A DNA stretch of 64,000 nt from Acanthopleura granulata (GCA_016165875.1 JABBOT010000080.1:5562759-5626758); one strand, 5' to 3'. Shown: positions 11,600-22,210, counted from the stretch's first letter. Numbers and translations: made by a program. Notes: generated from the sequence alone by a model not told the origin.

Positions 11600-13116
11600 A
11601 TTGCGTACTCCCGCGATGTCAAAAACGACGATGTCTGCATGAACCCGTGCTCATTGAAGAGGATATTTTAGAGGTATGCTCATCCAGGCGGCCTAAATGT
11701 GTGGGCCAAATTGCTCACCTCCTACTTAATCGTATAATTATCCACGGATAATGATAACTTCGCAGAGTGGCACTATCCAGTTGAACCATAAATCATAGTC
11801 CCACGCTATTCCTCTGGAAGCGAAATATCAAAATGGACAACGAAGCCATATTTAGTGATATTGATGAGAGTTTTACCAGTAGAGGCAAACAAGAGGTGAC
11901 CTGTAGATCGAAGTGACCGGCTCCCTTTGACCTGCCATTTCTATCCAAGTAAGTCTTTAAGTGGATTGTTTGGTCTGATGGTTCTGTGGACACTGTCATG
12001 CCGTCTTTTTCAATTACGCTTTGGAAGTCAGGGCATAAAGGTCGACCTCCGCTTGCCTTTCACACAATCCGAGGAGCGGTGGGCCTATTCTGTCAACCGA
12101 GCGAACGCTGTGGGAGTGGCCTACACTTTCCCACCAGAACTGGCTCGGAAGGCTGAGGTCACATTATTTTTCCCTTGGAGGCCTCGCGTGAGAAGTGTAC
12201 ATGCAAAATCCAACAACAAAGGTTGATTTCTATCATTAAAACGTGACTCACAATGTACTCTTGTTTCATCTGTCAGACTTTGTACACTTGATATTTGGAT
12301 AAATATACCCCTTCAGCATTACGGTTGAATCCCCTTGCCATAAAAGAGATTTTCACGCACCTCGAAAAGCGAAAGAACATTGGTCCCAGGTATAAGTCAA
12401 TTTATTGCTGACGAAACAAAGCAGGGAATCAGGTACCACGCGTGATGAATAAACTGGAAAGTACAGAAGACTTTTGTACAGAATAACGAGACCACAGACC
12501 GCATTGCAATAATTTCTACGAAGCCATATCTATGGTGCTATGAATATGTACATTAATAGCCTCTTCTCTACATGTATAAGCCCAATCGATCCTTTATAAC
12601 AAAACATACTTTTTCTACTTTATGTACATGTATGTTACGTTTATACAAGGTTCCGAATTATATAGTTTGAAAATGATGTGGTTTTTGAGTTTTATCTCAA
12701 GCTTGGCTCTTTTAATTTCTCTTAAACATGTATTTTTTTCTTCTTTGAGTTGAAGTCATTATCGTGTGGAAAATCCATTCAGTGTTTGCCCTTTTAACCA
12801 TTTTCTGTCCACGATGAAGCTGAAATATTGAGAATAGAATTGCACGTGTATTGTAATGTTGGCTTTAATGTAAACACACCGTCTTACACTACACTGGCCC
12901 TGTGAATTGCGTCATTTGTCATGGAAAGTCGAGTGTGGCAGTATGTAAAAATATATAGATATAAAGGCAGTTCTGCCTCTTGAATTCACCTGAACTTCTA
13001 GTATCGGCGTTTATTGCTGGGAGAACAAGGAGGTATGACTTCTGATTCGGTTTGGATTCATTCCCATTCGGGTTTAAAAAGTGATGCACAGATAATACTC
13101 TATACACAGAATATAG
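11600..13116. other. Mostly unique sequence; one weak exon candidate listed separately
   Basis: Apart from the open frame near 12.0-12.2 kb I see no gene or repeat here. 'acatgtat'-type words recur (12560, 12610, 12725) without clear organisation. Confidence 0.4.
11996..12226 (+). CDS. Weak exon candidate, unknown protein
   Basis: Within a longer open frame (from 11927), the stretch from about 11996 to the stop at 12226 is more GC-rich than its surroundings and has a mild preference for G or C at third positions. It encodes a soluble-looking segment with QSEERWAYSVNRAN and AYTFPPELARKAEVT. 'acaaaggttgat' at the end could be a splice donor rather than a terminal codon. No family recognised, and no copy elsewhere in the window. 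It may be chance. Confidence 0.18.
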   Translation, partial: SCRLFQLRFGSQGIKVDLRLPFTQSEERWAYSVNRANAVGVAYTFPPELARKAEVTLFFPWRPRVRSVHAKSNNKG

Positions 13117-13228
13117 GCTATCATTATGGTGGGAGGAAACCGGACAAAACCCCGGGGAAAACCCACTACCACCGGCAATTTGTTGGCAGACCTTCCTTCT
13201 CACGACAGGAAAGGAAGCCAGCATGAGG
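13117..13228 (-). repeat. SINE-1 fragment
   Basis: Plus-strand text 'ggtgggaggaaaccggacaa', 'ttggcagaccttcc' and 'ggaagccagcatgagg' is the reverse complement of the SINE-1 body. Tail and tRNA head are missing or too diverged. Confidence 0.75.
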
Positions 13229-13616
13229 TTTTCGACCCATCCATACAGACATAAATTGCCAGCAAACGGAAACTCCACATTCACTGGCTTGAAGGTGAAT
13301 TATTTTCGACTGTATTTAATATTTAAATGAGGCGTCCACCCCATCCTGGATTTGACGGCAAAGGACATTCAAGCCTCTGAGTTAACTATGTCATGAGCAG
13401 AGGTAAGAGATTTACAATGTGAATCAAATATCACTAACGATTCGCATATATCCCACTGTACTCGACACAAGATCTGTGGGGACAGTGTATATGTTGGCGT
13501 CTGATCGTGATATCCCTTGAATTGTTAATGTGTTTTGACGGTCTCACTGGTAAGATTTTTAACACGGTTTTGGTGATAGGATCATTCGAGCCCAGAAACC
13601 AATACATCTGTGTTGA

Positions 13617-13724
13617 TTTATTTATTTATTTTATTGGTGATGTATGTCGTATTCAAGAATATTTCACTTTAATATACAACGCCGGCCAGCATTGTGATGG
13701 GAGGAAACGGGACAGAGTTTACCC
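13617..13724 (-). repeat. SINE-1 fragment with tail
   Basis: Begins with the reverse-complement tail 'tttatttattttattggtga', then 'gtattcaagaatatttcact', 'gccggccagcattgtg' and 'gggaggaaacgggacagag'. It stops before the head, so this is a 5'-truncated copy inserted in minus orientation. Confidence 0.75.
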
Positions 13725-13774
13725 CTTAAATTACTTGTAAATTGAACGATAAAATACTGGCAGCCTCAGCTGAG

Positions 13775-13932
13775 AAGAAAATACTGTAAAAATTACGGTG
13801 TATTGTACTTTCATATGTACGTTCATCGTAAAAATGACGGTATATTACCGTATTTTGCAAGAAAATAACGGCAGTATACCGTGAATTTTTATCTGTTAAA
13901 AATACGGACATGCACCGTAAAACGTAAAATTA
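13775..13932. repeat. ACGGTA-rich foldback repeat, copy 1
   Basis: Repeated 'acggtatattaccgtatttt'-type words in both orientations, such as 'aaaatacgg' and 'ccgtaaaac', which can pair with each other. This resembles small foldback (MITE-like) elements. A second, shorter copy is at 16630-16715. No target-site duplication established. Confidence 0.5.
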
Positions 13933-15185
13933 TTACGCCCACGTGCCATTTTTAATATTAATTAGAAAGATGCATTCATATCAGGGCAACAAAACACTGT
14001 TGAAACCAGTAATTAAAGGACCGTTTAATCCACAGAAAACCAAAATTAGTTCCACAGGAAACCAAAGTACATTGACATGTTCACAAGATGTATGTATTAA
14101 TATTTGTTATCTAAAAACAGAAGTCAAGGAAAAAATACATTTTATAAAACTTAATTCGGAGTTTTATTTAAAAGTCATGATCGGTATTTAAAGTAGACGA
14201 AGAAACAATAAAACCATTTCAATGCATAAGGACTAATGTCTCATCAATATGTGCAATAGCACTTACTTAAGAAGTTTTTACTACATAGCTTGGGTCTGAA
14301 TAAAACTACGGGAATCATGCAAGAATAAGCTTTTCCTCCATGTAAATGAACCCTGGTGAGATAAATACGCTGGTGTAAATGTATCACTATAAAATGACTA
14401 TTTACAAAGTTTACAGAAACATAAGCTCAACAGACTAGGTAGCAAGTTTTTAACTTGCGTTTTCAAAGCCTAAACTTAAATGATTAAATGTAAAAGTGAT
14501 CAACTTTACCTACATTAGATAAATGGACGGTGGTTAAGATCAATTGAGATCAGTTCTTAAGTTGCATGTATTTTTAACAACCTGCATAAAAACAATTAAA
14601 TGGTTAGAAAAATGTGTTTTAGACATTTTAAGGAAAATGCGCAAATACTGAATTCTTAACCCTATAAAACATTTTGTGATAAAGATGATCTGGCACATGT
14701 GTATCACAATAAAACATTATAATAATGTGTTCACAAAATCCAATCTTGAAAACACGTCAGTTAAAATCCTAGGGCAGTAAAACTGTTGTGGTACAAAACA
14801 GCTCTCTCACTGGAGAGAGTGCATTAAAAGACCGCCAAAGAGTTTTATCAGAGCCAACATCTTGGCATTCATGAACGACACCTTTCTCGTGGATCTACAT
14901 CCCTTACACACTTTGTCACCATTAATTCCCAATAAGTACCTGAAATGATAAAATTAATCCATAAATGTAGAGGTATAAAATGTGGACATGTACTTCTCTA
15001 GACATTCTCACAACAAACATAAATAACATATAGGGGTTGTTTTACATCATACTCAAGGATAAGTTTATTATTCAGATGCCGAATCACTGCACTGTCTAGA
15101 TGGGCTGTTTAGGAATTTTGTATAAAATAATTTAAACTTACAATACACGTAAACAATAAATCTGCACTACCAAAGAGAGTTTATC
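13933..15185. other. No gene seen
   Basis: AT-rich unique-looking sequence. The 82-codon ORF at 13943 has no coding character. Nothing else supported. Confidence 0.45.
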
Positions 15186-15594
15186 ATATAAACAAATACA
15201 CAGTTATGTAAAAACTGGTCAGCAAGATATAGTCTCAGTGTCCAGACAAATTCAGCAGTGTGTAAAATATAAACAAATACACAGTGATATATAAACTGAT
15301 CAGCAAGATAGAGTCTCAGTGTCCAGACAAATTCAGCAGTGTGTAAAATATAAACAAATACACAGTGATATATAAACTGATCAGCAAGATAGAGTCTCAG
15401 TGTCCAGACAAATTCAGCAGTGTGTAAAATATAAACAAATACACAGTGATATATAAACTGATCAGCAAGATTGAGTCTCAGTGTCCAGACAAATTCAGCA
15501 GTGTGTAAAATATAAACAAATACACAGTGATATATAAACTGATCAGCAAGATAGAGTCTCAGTTTCCAGACAAACTCAGCAGTGTGTGTAATAT
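15186..15594. repeat. 81-bp tandem repeat, about five copies
   Basis: The unit contains 'ataaacaaatacacagtga', 'aaactgatcagcaagat', 'gagtctcagtgtccagac' and 'ttcagcagtgtgta'. The word 'tccagaca' falls at 15241, 15322, 15403, 15484 and 15565, giving an exact 81-bp period. Central copies differ by one or two bases. The first and last copies are more diverged, as usual for an array homogenised from its middle. A short palindrome, ctgatcag, lies in each unit. Confidence 0.95.
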
Positions 15595-16625
15595 GGGGAT
15601 CACTCTTGACTAGTCAAGGGGCTTTCAGTGATAAAATATAACTAGGACACCTGCTTTTAAAATCTCACTAAACCCCAGGGAATACATGGATCAGAAAATT
15701 CAAAGCATCCAGTAAAATTTACCCAGGTTAGAATAAACCTACCTCTGGGCTCCAAGGGCGCTCCTGCACCCTATTGATATTCACCATGGAAGCAGAATAA
15801 TGTGGTAAACTCAATGTTCCGCGCCAAGATAAGTTCTTTGACAACAAGCATTCGATTGGTTTCCGGCATAATAGGTTGCCTAGAATGAGGTAAACAAGGT
15901 TGTTAACATTTGTCAATACATGTACGTTTCCGTGTGGAACAAAAAACCCATTTCAATAAGGCTCACAGATGTTCATTGATGCATCTCATTCAAGATCAGA
16001 TTCTAGATGTAAATCATGACATAAAAATGGGTAACCGCAACTGGTTTAGGCATATATTGTATTGACAAAGCTAGAAATGTAAAATTACGTATGTACATTT
16101 AATCATAAAATTAAATGATTAACACATTTACACAAAGTGTAATCCGATAATAATACAGAGCCTTAAATTTGAGTGTTAAACCTCAGGCATACTAACCCCA
16201 TGCAACCAAAATAGGACTACCCTTTGATCTGGTAAAGCTCTCCCATATCAAAGAAAAAAACACTATACTACATGTAGCATTATATACGTCATAACAATAT
16301 CGAATCAGCTGGAACATTTCAGTTAAAAGTGTTTACACAACACATGTTGTTGTCGTACACAGACGTTTTAAACGGTGTCTCGAATTTTTCCAGCTAAAAT
16401 GTTAAAGGCTCTTAGTTAAACAAAAGAAAGAATAGCTCATATAACTTACCAGTGGTTCCCTGTATTTCATAGGACCGTGTTGACTTCGAACTATGAAATA
16501 GATTTCATTGGATGCATTGTTCGGCTGTTTTCCGAGACGGCAAGACGGCTGCTTTGAAAATCGAGCTGGCGGTGCAGCCCAGTTCATATCCTAGAATGCA
16601 CCGCATATGCTTCGTTGAGAGTCGT
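15595..16625. other. No gene seen
   Basis: Unique-looking sequence downstream of the minisatellite. The G+C rises slightly at 15700-15790 and 16500-16600, but no ORF there has support. Confidence 0.4.
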
Positions 16626-16629
16626 TTTA

Positions 16630-16715
16630 CGATGATTTACCGTACCACACATAACACGGGAAAATATCGTACTTTTTATTGGGATTATACCGTAAATTCT
16701 ACGGTACTTACAGTA
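16630..16715. repeat. ACGGTA-rich foldback repeat, copy 2
   Basis: 'tttaccgtac', 'ttataccgtaaattctacgg' and 'tacttacagtata' match the words of 13775-13932. It ends exactly where a SINE-1 head fragment begins. Confidence 0.45.
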
Positions 16716-16719
16716 TAGA

Positions 16720-16820
16720 GGATGCCAGCCTGAGCCAGGCTTGAACTCACAGCTATCGCATTGGTGAGAAGCAACTGGATAATTACCCTGCACCAGAGCG
16801 ATATCTCCCTCGCCCACTAT
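16720..16820 (-). repeat. SINE-1 head fragment
   Basis: The minus strand gives an A-box-like 'gatatcgctctggtgcaggg', then 'ctcaccaatgcgatagctgt' and the B-box 'gagttcaagcc'. Only the tRNA-related part is kept. This is unusual because most truncated copies lose the head, so a later deletion or rearrangement is likely. Confidence 0.65.
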
Positions 16821-16939
16821 TATAGGACGTACATGTATTCGAGGCGTTTGGGCGTGGGTGTGCAGAGGGTGGTTGAGAACTTTTCATCTGGGTGTACACC
16901 TGGCATAACCGGGAACCAAACCATTTGAGTTGAGTATAA

Positions 16940-17030
16940 GGTCTTACTCAAATGCATATTCTACTTATAAGACGGTTGAGCATCATGGAAGGAGGAAAGC
17001 GGACAGAGCCCCTGGAAAAATCACGGCAAC
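16940..17030 (-). repeat. SINE-1 fragment
   Basis: 'cttataagacggttgagcat', 'ggaggaaagcggacagagcc' and 'ctggaaaaatcacg' correspond to the reverse complement of the 3' half of SINE-1. Strongly diverged. Confidence 0.6.
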
Positions 17031-17864
17031 AATTAGATCTTTTCAGCTATTCGCAAGACAAACACTGACTCAGTGTACAAGACAAAGGATGAATTATGGA
17101 CAAAGAGACCACATGCCGGGATATAACAATTATAGATTGAATGGGGTCATGTCAGTTTCTATACAGATCCCCAGTGTAAACAGTGACTGTAAAATATCGT
17201 TGAATTTCAGGGGCATAGAGTCGTTTGTGATCAGGTATGTCTGAAAGGCATCACTGACTGTATTGACAAGCTGCCCCAGTCGTTACAGATTTCTGCATAC
17301 ATGAGATGACATGTATTACCGTTAATCAGAACTGTTACTTCTTAGGCTTTACACCACCTGGAGGATTTAAGACTTGTCGAAAAAGGCACTGCCGCAAGCT
17401 GGGCATTGTTTTTTCCAAGAGCAACTGTAAAAATAAGCAACATAACCCCGCGAAAAATGTATGTACGATGCGGGATGCCGTAGAAGAAAACTTAAAAGCC
17501 TAAACGCCTACACCGTTTTTCTCTAAAATTTACTGATACTTTTTAATGTTTTCCTTTTCGCTTAATACGGCAAAGGAAATGAAATCGGAATTGCGTTAAT
17601 TTGGTGATGTAATGCTCCATTTTACGTCCGATTTAACACCCACACACCTACACACGCACGCAAACATTGAAAGACTACGGCACACGGAAGAACCAACACC
17701 GAGAGAAAAGTTGGATCAACACAGTAAAAACTTAGATTTCCGGCAGAGCTAATTGAACTTAGGAATTTGAACTTTATGACCATATTGCCTCAATCATTGA
17801 ATCCCCCTCACATGTAAGTCATCCAAACAAAGAGATGAGTCTTTAATGACTAGGGCCATCTCGT

Positions 17865-18445
17865 CATACAACACAGTTTTCTGAGCTGAGTTAGACTCAG
17901 ATTTTGAGTCAGTTGACCGAAACTTTTTTCTCCACGAAATATAACTCCGGACTTATTGGCAGTATGCTGATAAGTAGATCTGAGATATATCTCTTGCTTT
18001 GTAGCTTAGGCTACTTTTGAGACAAACAGACTTGTACATTTTCTAACATCTAGAGGATGCTATATTTAACATATCACAGATGTCGATGTTGTACAAACAG
18101 GTTTCCTTTATTCATTAATTGATGCTGACTACATGTCACCCACACATAGATATATAAAGTATCAAAGATCATAACATCTCAATTAGCACTGATGAAGCTG
18201 GCGTACCGAAAACACTGAAAGTGCGCAAATGGTCATTTTCAAATTGAGTGAGGTGAATTTGACATCGTCCGTCCAAGTTATAATAAAAGCTTATACATCG
18301 TGGATTAAAGCTGAGAGGAAGTACACCATCACCACGCGCGATACTTACACCCGCGTTTGGTAGTATTAAGGGTGACGTGGCCGATCTGGTCATATAAATC
18401 AGTTTTCTGAGTTGAGTTGGCTCCACACTAAAACTTAGATTTTGT
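17865..18445. repeat. Pair of short direct repeats
   Basis: 'cagttttctgagctgagtta' near 17874 recurs as 'cagttttctgagttgagttg' near 18401, with a related 'aaaacttagatttt' close by in the second case. The intervening 500 bp has no supported gene. The origin of the repeat is unknown. Confidence 0.4.
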
Positions 18446-18598
18446 TCATATCATGACAAATTGCACTCTACAAATACACGAACAGGTGAACATACTGTTA
18501 GAGTTCTGTACGTAAGATGTTAAAGTTTTAATGTCCAATCGCCTTCCTGGCTTTTTGTACCTTGGGTACTCATGGCTGAAATTTTCATCGCGTTATAG

Positions 18599-18815
18599 AG
18601 CGGCGCAGTGGCTCAGGATCCTCTCACCAATGTGGTCTCTGTGAGCTTAAGTGCAGCTCGTCATGGTTTCCTCTCCGGTTGTACTTAGGAATGTCTGCCA
18701 GAAAACTGCGGATGGTCGTGAGTTTTCCCGGGTTCTACCAAGTTTCCTATCACCGCAATCATGCTGCCGTCGTATACAAAGTGAAACACCAATGAATTAA
18801 ATAATGAAATAACTA
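18599..18815 (+). mobile_element. SINE-1, near full length, diverged
   Basis: The head 'gagcggcgcagtggctcagg' is followed by 'tctcaccaatgtggtctctg', 'gtctgccagaaaactgcgga', 'tggtcgtgagttttcccggg' and an AAATAA tail. A small deletion removes part of the 'cttgagtacg' segment. No convincing target-site duplication. Confidence 0.8.
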
Positions 18816-18982
18816 AACCAGTTTACCTTGGATTGTTACCATTATTATACTCCGGTGTTTTCAATATACTTCATTTATACATTTGATCCTTTGTTGAGGA
18901 TACATTGAGAAGAGTGTAGCGCTTACGACAGCATGTAGGCGTCACCTGGTTGGGAGAAAACGCAGTTCCTGTTGTAAAGTTT

Positions 18983-19126
18983 GTATTTATTTATTTATTT
19001 ATTTATTTATTTATTTGATTGATTGGTGTTTTATACTGTGAAGGCAGAGCCGGGGGAAAACCACGACCATCCGCAGGTTGCTGGCAGATCTTTTCACGCA
19101 CGGCCGGACAGGAAGCCAGCATGAGG
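18983..19126 (-). repeat. SINE-1 copy, internally deleted, long TTTA tail
   Basis: Plus strand reads (TTTA)n from 18983, then 'gattgattggtgttttat', 'ggcagagccgggggaaaacc', 'ccatccgcaggttgctggca' and 'gaagccagcatgagg'. The central 'cttatacgacggcgg' part is deleted. It forms an inverted pair with the copy at 19212-19378. Confidence 0.8.
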
Positions 19127-19211
19127 TAACGTTTATAAGGCATCGGAGAAGCCATTCTTCTTGTAAGCTAGTAAGACAATATTGCCACAGCAAAAGGTTC
19201 TGATTTGTGTC

Positions 19212-19378
19212 ACCCAGAAGCCTAAAAACCATTGCGGTCGCTGTGAGTTCAAGTTCAGTTTATGCATGTTGGCTTCCTCTCTGGCCGTGCTTGGGATGGT
19301 CTGCCAGCAACTTGCGGATGGTCGTGGGTTTCCCTCGGGCTCCGCCCGGTTTCAGCCCACCATAATGCTGGCCGCCAG
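19212..19378 (+). repeat. SINE-1 copy, 3' truncated
   Basis: 'cattgcggtcgctgtgagtt', 'ggcttcctctctggccgtgc', 'gccagcaacttgcggatggt' and 'accataatgctggccgcc' are present. The 'cgtataagtgaaatatt' end and the A-rich tail are absent, which suggests a secondary deletion. It lies inside unit G copy 3 between parts that are contiguous in copies 1 and 2. Confidence 0.8.
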
Positions 19379-19794
19379 GGAAAGCCCTCCGAGTTGATAT
19401 GTAGATCAGGAAATGTTCTGTAGCGACTCTTAGAAAAGGAGATATCGCACATGGTTCTCTAATGACAATTAACGCCTGGTCTCAAGCCGAATCAACAGCA
19501 AGGTGCTGTTTGCAAGCACAGGAAAGTGCCCCTAGGTGTAATTAACCCGCTTGATGCTGAGCTCTTGCCTTTCACTAAGCTCGTCTGTGACCCGCGGCGT
19601 GTTGAACATCCACAATCTTCTTATGTACAGTCTCTATACATGTACCTCGTCCATGTCAGTCGTGGAAATCAGGGTACGCAACGCATGATAAGTCTTCCAC
19701 TTTTAAGTGACATTTATATTTTTTAACTACTTTTAAAAACGTTCGCCTGTTTTCCTTTTAACATTAAACGTGCATCAGATCATGTCGAAAACTG

Positions 19795-19893
19795 TTCACG
19801 TCTTCCTGGTTTGAACGTGTTCTCGACACGATATGCCGGCGATATTGGCGATGTGACGTTAAGCCATAATCATTCAATCATTCATTCATGATA
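19795..19893 (+). mobile_element. Short element H with (ATTC)n tail, copy 1
   Basis: Contains 'gatattggcgatgtgacgtt' and 'aagccataatcattcaatca', then an ATTC repeat. The same design occurs at 26457-26556 and, inverted, at 34274-34375. I associate this 3' end with abundant molluscan SINE-like elements from general knowledge. The exact family name cannot be fixed here. Confidence 0.65.
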
Positions 19894-19899
19894 AGTCTT

Positions 19900-20320
19900 T
19901 TTTTACTGTCCGATGCTTGCGCTAAAAGATGTTTCCAAGAAGTCTTCTTCCTGAGAAAGTTAACTATGATAACAAACGCAAAGGTTACATGCATGGACAT
20001 GGGTGAAAAAAATGATTTGGTGGATTTATAACAGGTGACTGTTTTGCTACGCGATGCGTTAGCATGCAATGTATTCGGCACTTTAATCATGCAGTACAAT
20101 CAAGTTTAGGAGAGATATTCCTTTACACAAGGCTGCAGACTTTCAGTCCTTTACAGAAGATATATTCAAATCCCGATGTTACGCTTAGCTACAAAGTCTG
20201 AACTAGAGCACTATTTCATATGTCACTGATTTTCAGGGGGTTTTTTTATCCCCTTCCATCTGTATTCAGCGACAAACTAATGCAAATTACTAAAGTAAAA
20301 ATATGATAGTAAGCTGAGTA
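19900..20320. other. No gene seen
   Basis: Unique-looking sequence between element H and the first TATA-containing direct repeat. A small minus-strand ORF has no support. Confidence 0.4.
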
Positions 20321-20321
20321 T

Positions 20322-20452
20322 TTTATAAATGTGGCCTAGGTATAAAAGTGTTACAATGTTGCACAGGAGTGGAGTTTTTAACTACAGAAAGTTTGTTTAC
20401 GTGTAAGAGCTATACGGTGCATATACTCAAAATATGCATGGTGTTAGGAACC
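20322..20452 (+). repeat. Direct repeat K with TATA-like box, copy 1
   Basis: About 125 bp nearly identical to 21629-21757. Contains 'aatgtggcctaggtataaaa', a TATAAAAG box, 'gtgttacaatgttgcacag' and 'gagctatacggtgcatatac'. The two copies flank J copy 2. This arrangement recalls a composite element, although the repeats are too short for known LTR classes. Confidence 0.7.
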
Positions 20453-20544
20453 CGTCCTAAGAATACTGCATTGTATTTTTTTATTTGTTTTCACACTAAC
20501 CAGTTCTGTGTCTGACCTACATTTTTTTTCTCTATGTACATGAA

Positions 20545-21515
20545 AGCCTGCGCTGGAAATCCGTAGCGTGTTCTGGAGGCTTCTGTGTTGATGAGTTCGT
20601 GTCATTGTACATAGAGCGTACATTCTGGGAAGATGTACCCATATAGTAAATATGTTTACGAACGAACCATCCAGAATTTCCTTTAAGTTAGTGTATAAAT
20701 GTGAGCGACGAAGTTGTTAAGTTCGCAGTCATTTTAGCATGTCCACTTGTGAGTTGTCATTTACTTATGTCCACTTTGAGAGCAGTCGTTTTTCTTGTGT
20801 CCACTGGAGTCATATTTGCTCTTGTCTTTTTGTGAGATTTTGGGGCCATTGGCTTAAACGCCTTCCGACAATTTTGTCATTTTTTACTCCATTTTTCGGT
20901 ACGTAGTACTTTATAAGCTGCTGTTTCGCCACTGGCTATTTTGTTGCAGATGTTCGTTTGCGGCTCGTATCGCTCATTGTCTCTTTCTGCGATTACGTAC
21001 ATTTCATTCCAGTTTACCCTGAAAGTGACCTTGTGTATATTTCCGACGAGTGAAACATACAACACTAACTCGGCATAATGGACGCTTTTGTCAACCCGTC
21101 TGCCCAGAAAACTTGCACCTGCCGGGCAGTTGTATATCTAGCATCGTCGGCGTACCTGGCCCTCTGCTGTTCGTCACTACAGGGCTTGTCATCCCTCAAT
21201 TCGAGAATTCCGAAGGACTGTGGATTCTATATGCACGTGGACTGACTTGCCATTGGAAGCCAGAATAGTCCATACGGATTTGGGACGCTAACATCCGTAA
21301 GAAACTATAACTATTTTTGCTAATTATCTGTATTTTTTGATATATTATTCTCGGTTGTATCATTTGTCTGTTTTGTTCACATGTAAGTATTGATCTTAGT
21401 CTAGTGTCTTTGTGTGATTGCTTGATGATGTTGTGTAAGGTCTATCGCTGTCTGAGAGTTGAACAAGCCATTTGTTTATCGTTTTTCCTCTCCCATAGCG
21501 ATACCCTTACAATGG
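20545..21515 (+). repeat. Repeat J, copy 2
   Basis: Matches J copy 1 (6925-7765) over nearly its whole length, from 'ggaggcttctgtgttgatga' to 'gagagttgaacaagccattt'. It holds an extra block at 20735-20840 with three short 'tgtccact' repeats. ORFs are short and shifted relative to the other copies. Confidence 0.7.
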
Positions 21516-21527
21516 TGTGTGATGCGG

Positions 21528-21840
21528 TTAACACAACTTTGGTCGGGTTTATATGTAAAGAAAGCTCACCGCCTGGTCGTCGGGCACGGTACAGTTTTCT
21601 GATTTGCAGCCGAATCTTAGCAGCATTTAAAAAATGTGGCCTAGGTATAAAAGTGTTACAATGTTGCACAGTGGTGGATTTTTTTAACTACAGAAAGTTT
21701 GTTTACGTATCAGAGCTATACGGTGCATATACTCAAAATATACATGGTATGCCTTGCAATTAACATAATTTTAGTTGGGTTCATATGTAAAGGAAGCTCA
21801 CCGCCTGGCACGATAAAATTTTCTGAGTTACAGCGGCATC
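21528..21840 (+). repeat. Tandem duplication around repeat K copy 2
   Basis: The words 'atatgtaaagaaagctcacc', 'gcctgg' and 'ttttctgat' at 21549-21610 recur as 'atatgtaaaggaagctcacc', 'gcctgg' and 'ttttctgag' at 21784-21835, giving a unit of about 235 bp. The K copy at 21629-21757 lies between them and again carries a TATAAAAG box near 21645. Confidence 0.7.
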
Positions 21841-22039
21841 CCAGTCAATGGGAGGTGTATTCACATCTGAGGCTGAGGCTTTGTTTGAGGACCTGTGGTC
21901 AGAGCCCTTTAAATCCCTTGGCCAGCGCATGCCTGTCTATAAACTACGTCACTGCTTAACAGTATACCTGAAAATCACTGAAGCGTTTTTTTAATTTATT
22001 CTGATCTCATGCACAAAATTAATAATAACAATACTGTAA

Positions 22040-22210
22040 GCTTCGCACCCTTTGTAACACACAGAAAAACGTGGGGGTTGTGGAGGGTGCGGATTTGCGC
22101 TGTCCGAGCGGTCCTGGAGGACCCAGTTTTATCAAACGCGCGACCCCTTCGACCTTCTTTCCCCCCCCCCCCCCCCCCCCGCACCAAAAGCAAACGAAGG
22201 TCACGTGTTT
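22040..22210. other. GC-rich patch with 20-C homopolymer
   Basis: The C run occupies 22161-22180, preceded by a GC-rich stretch with 'gtgggggttgtggagggtgc'. On the minus strand the run is poly-G and could form a quadruplex. The patch is compositionally unlike its AT-rich surroundings. ORFs on both strands here are by-products of the composition. Confidence 0.6.

Larger units (their letters stand above)
16820..19720 (+). repeat. Unit G, copy 3 (rearranged, SINE-loaded)
   Basis: Starts with 'catctgggtgtacacctgg', matching 'ctctgggtgtac' near 7980 in copy 1. It then matches copies 1 and 2 at 17030-17260, 18820-18900, 19145-19200 and 19390-19620 ('aatgacaattaacgcctggt', 'ctcaagc'). The unit is interrupted by SINE-1 pieces at 16940, 18599, 18983 and 19212, and by about 1.3 kb of extra sequence. 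Copy 3 is therefore longer than copies 1 and 2. Confidence 0.55.

Noticed and set aside
12100..12226. Possible frame similarity of the 12-kb exon candidate to an enzyme
   Set aside because: I could not match it to any family motif from memory and did not want to force a name.
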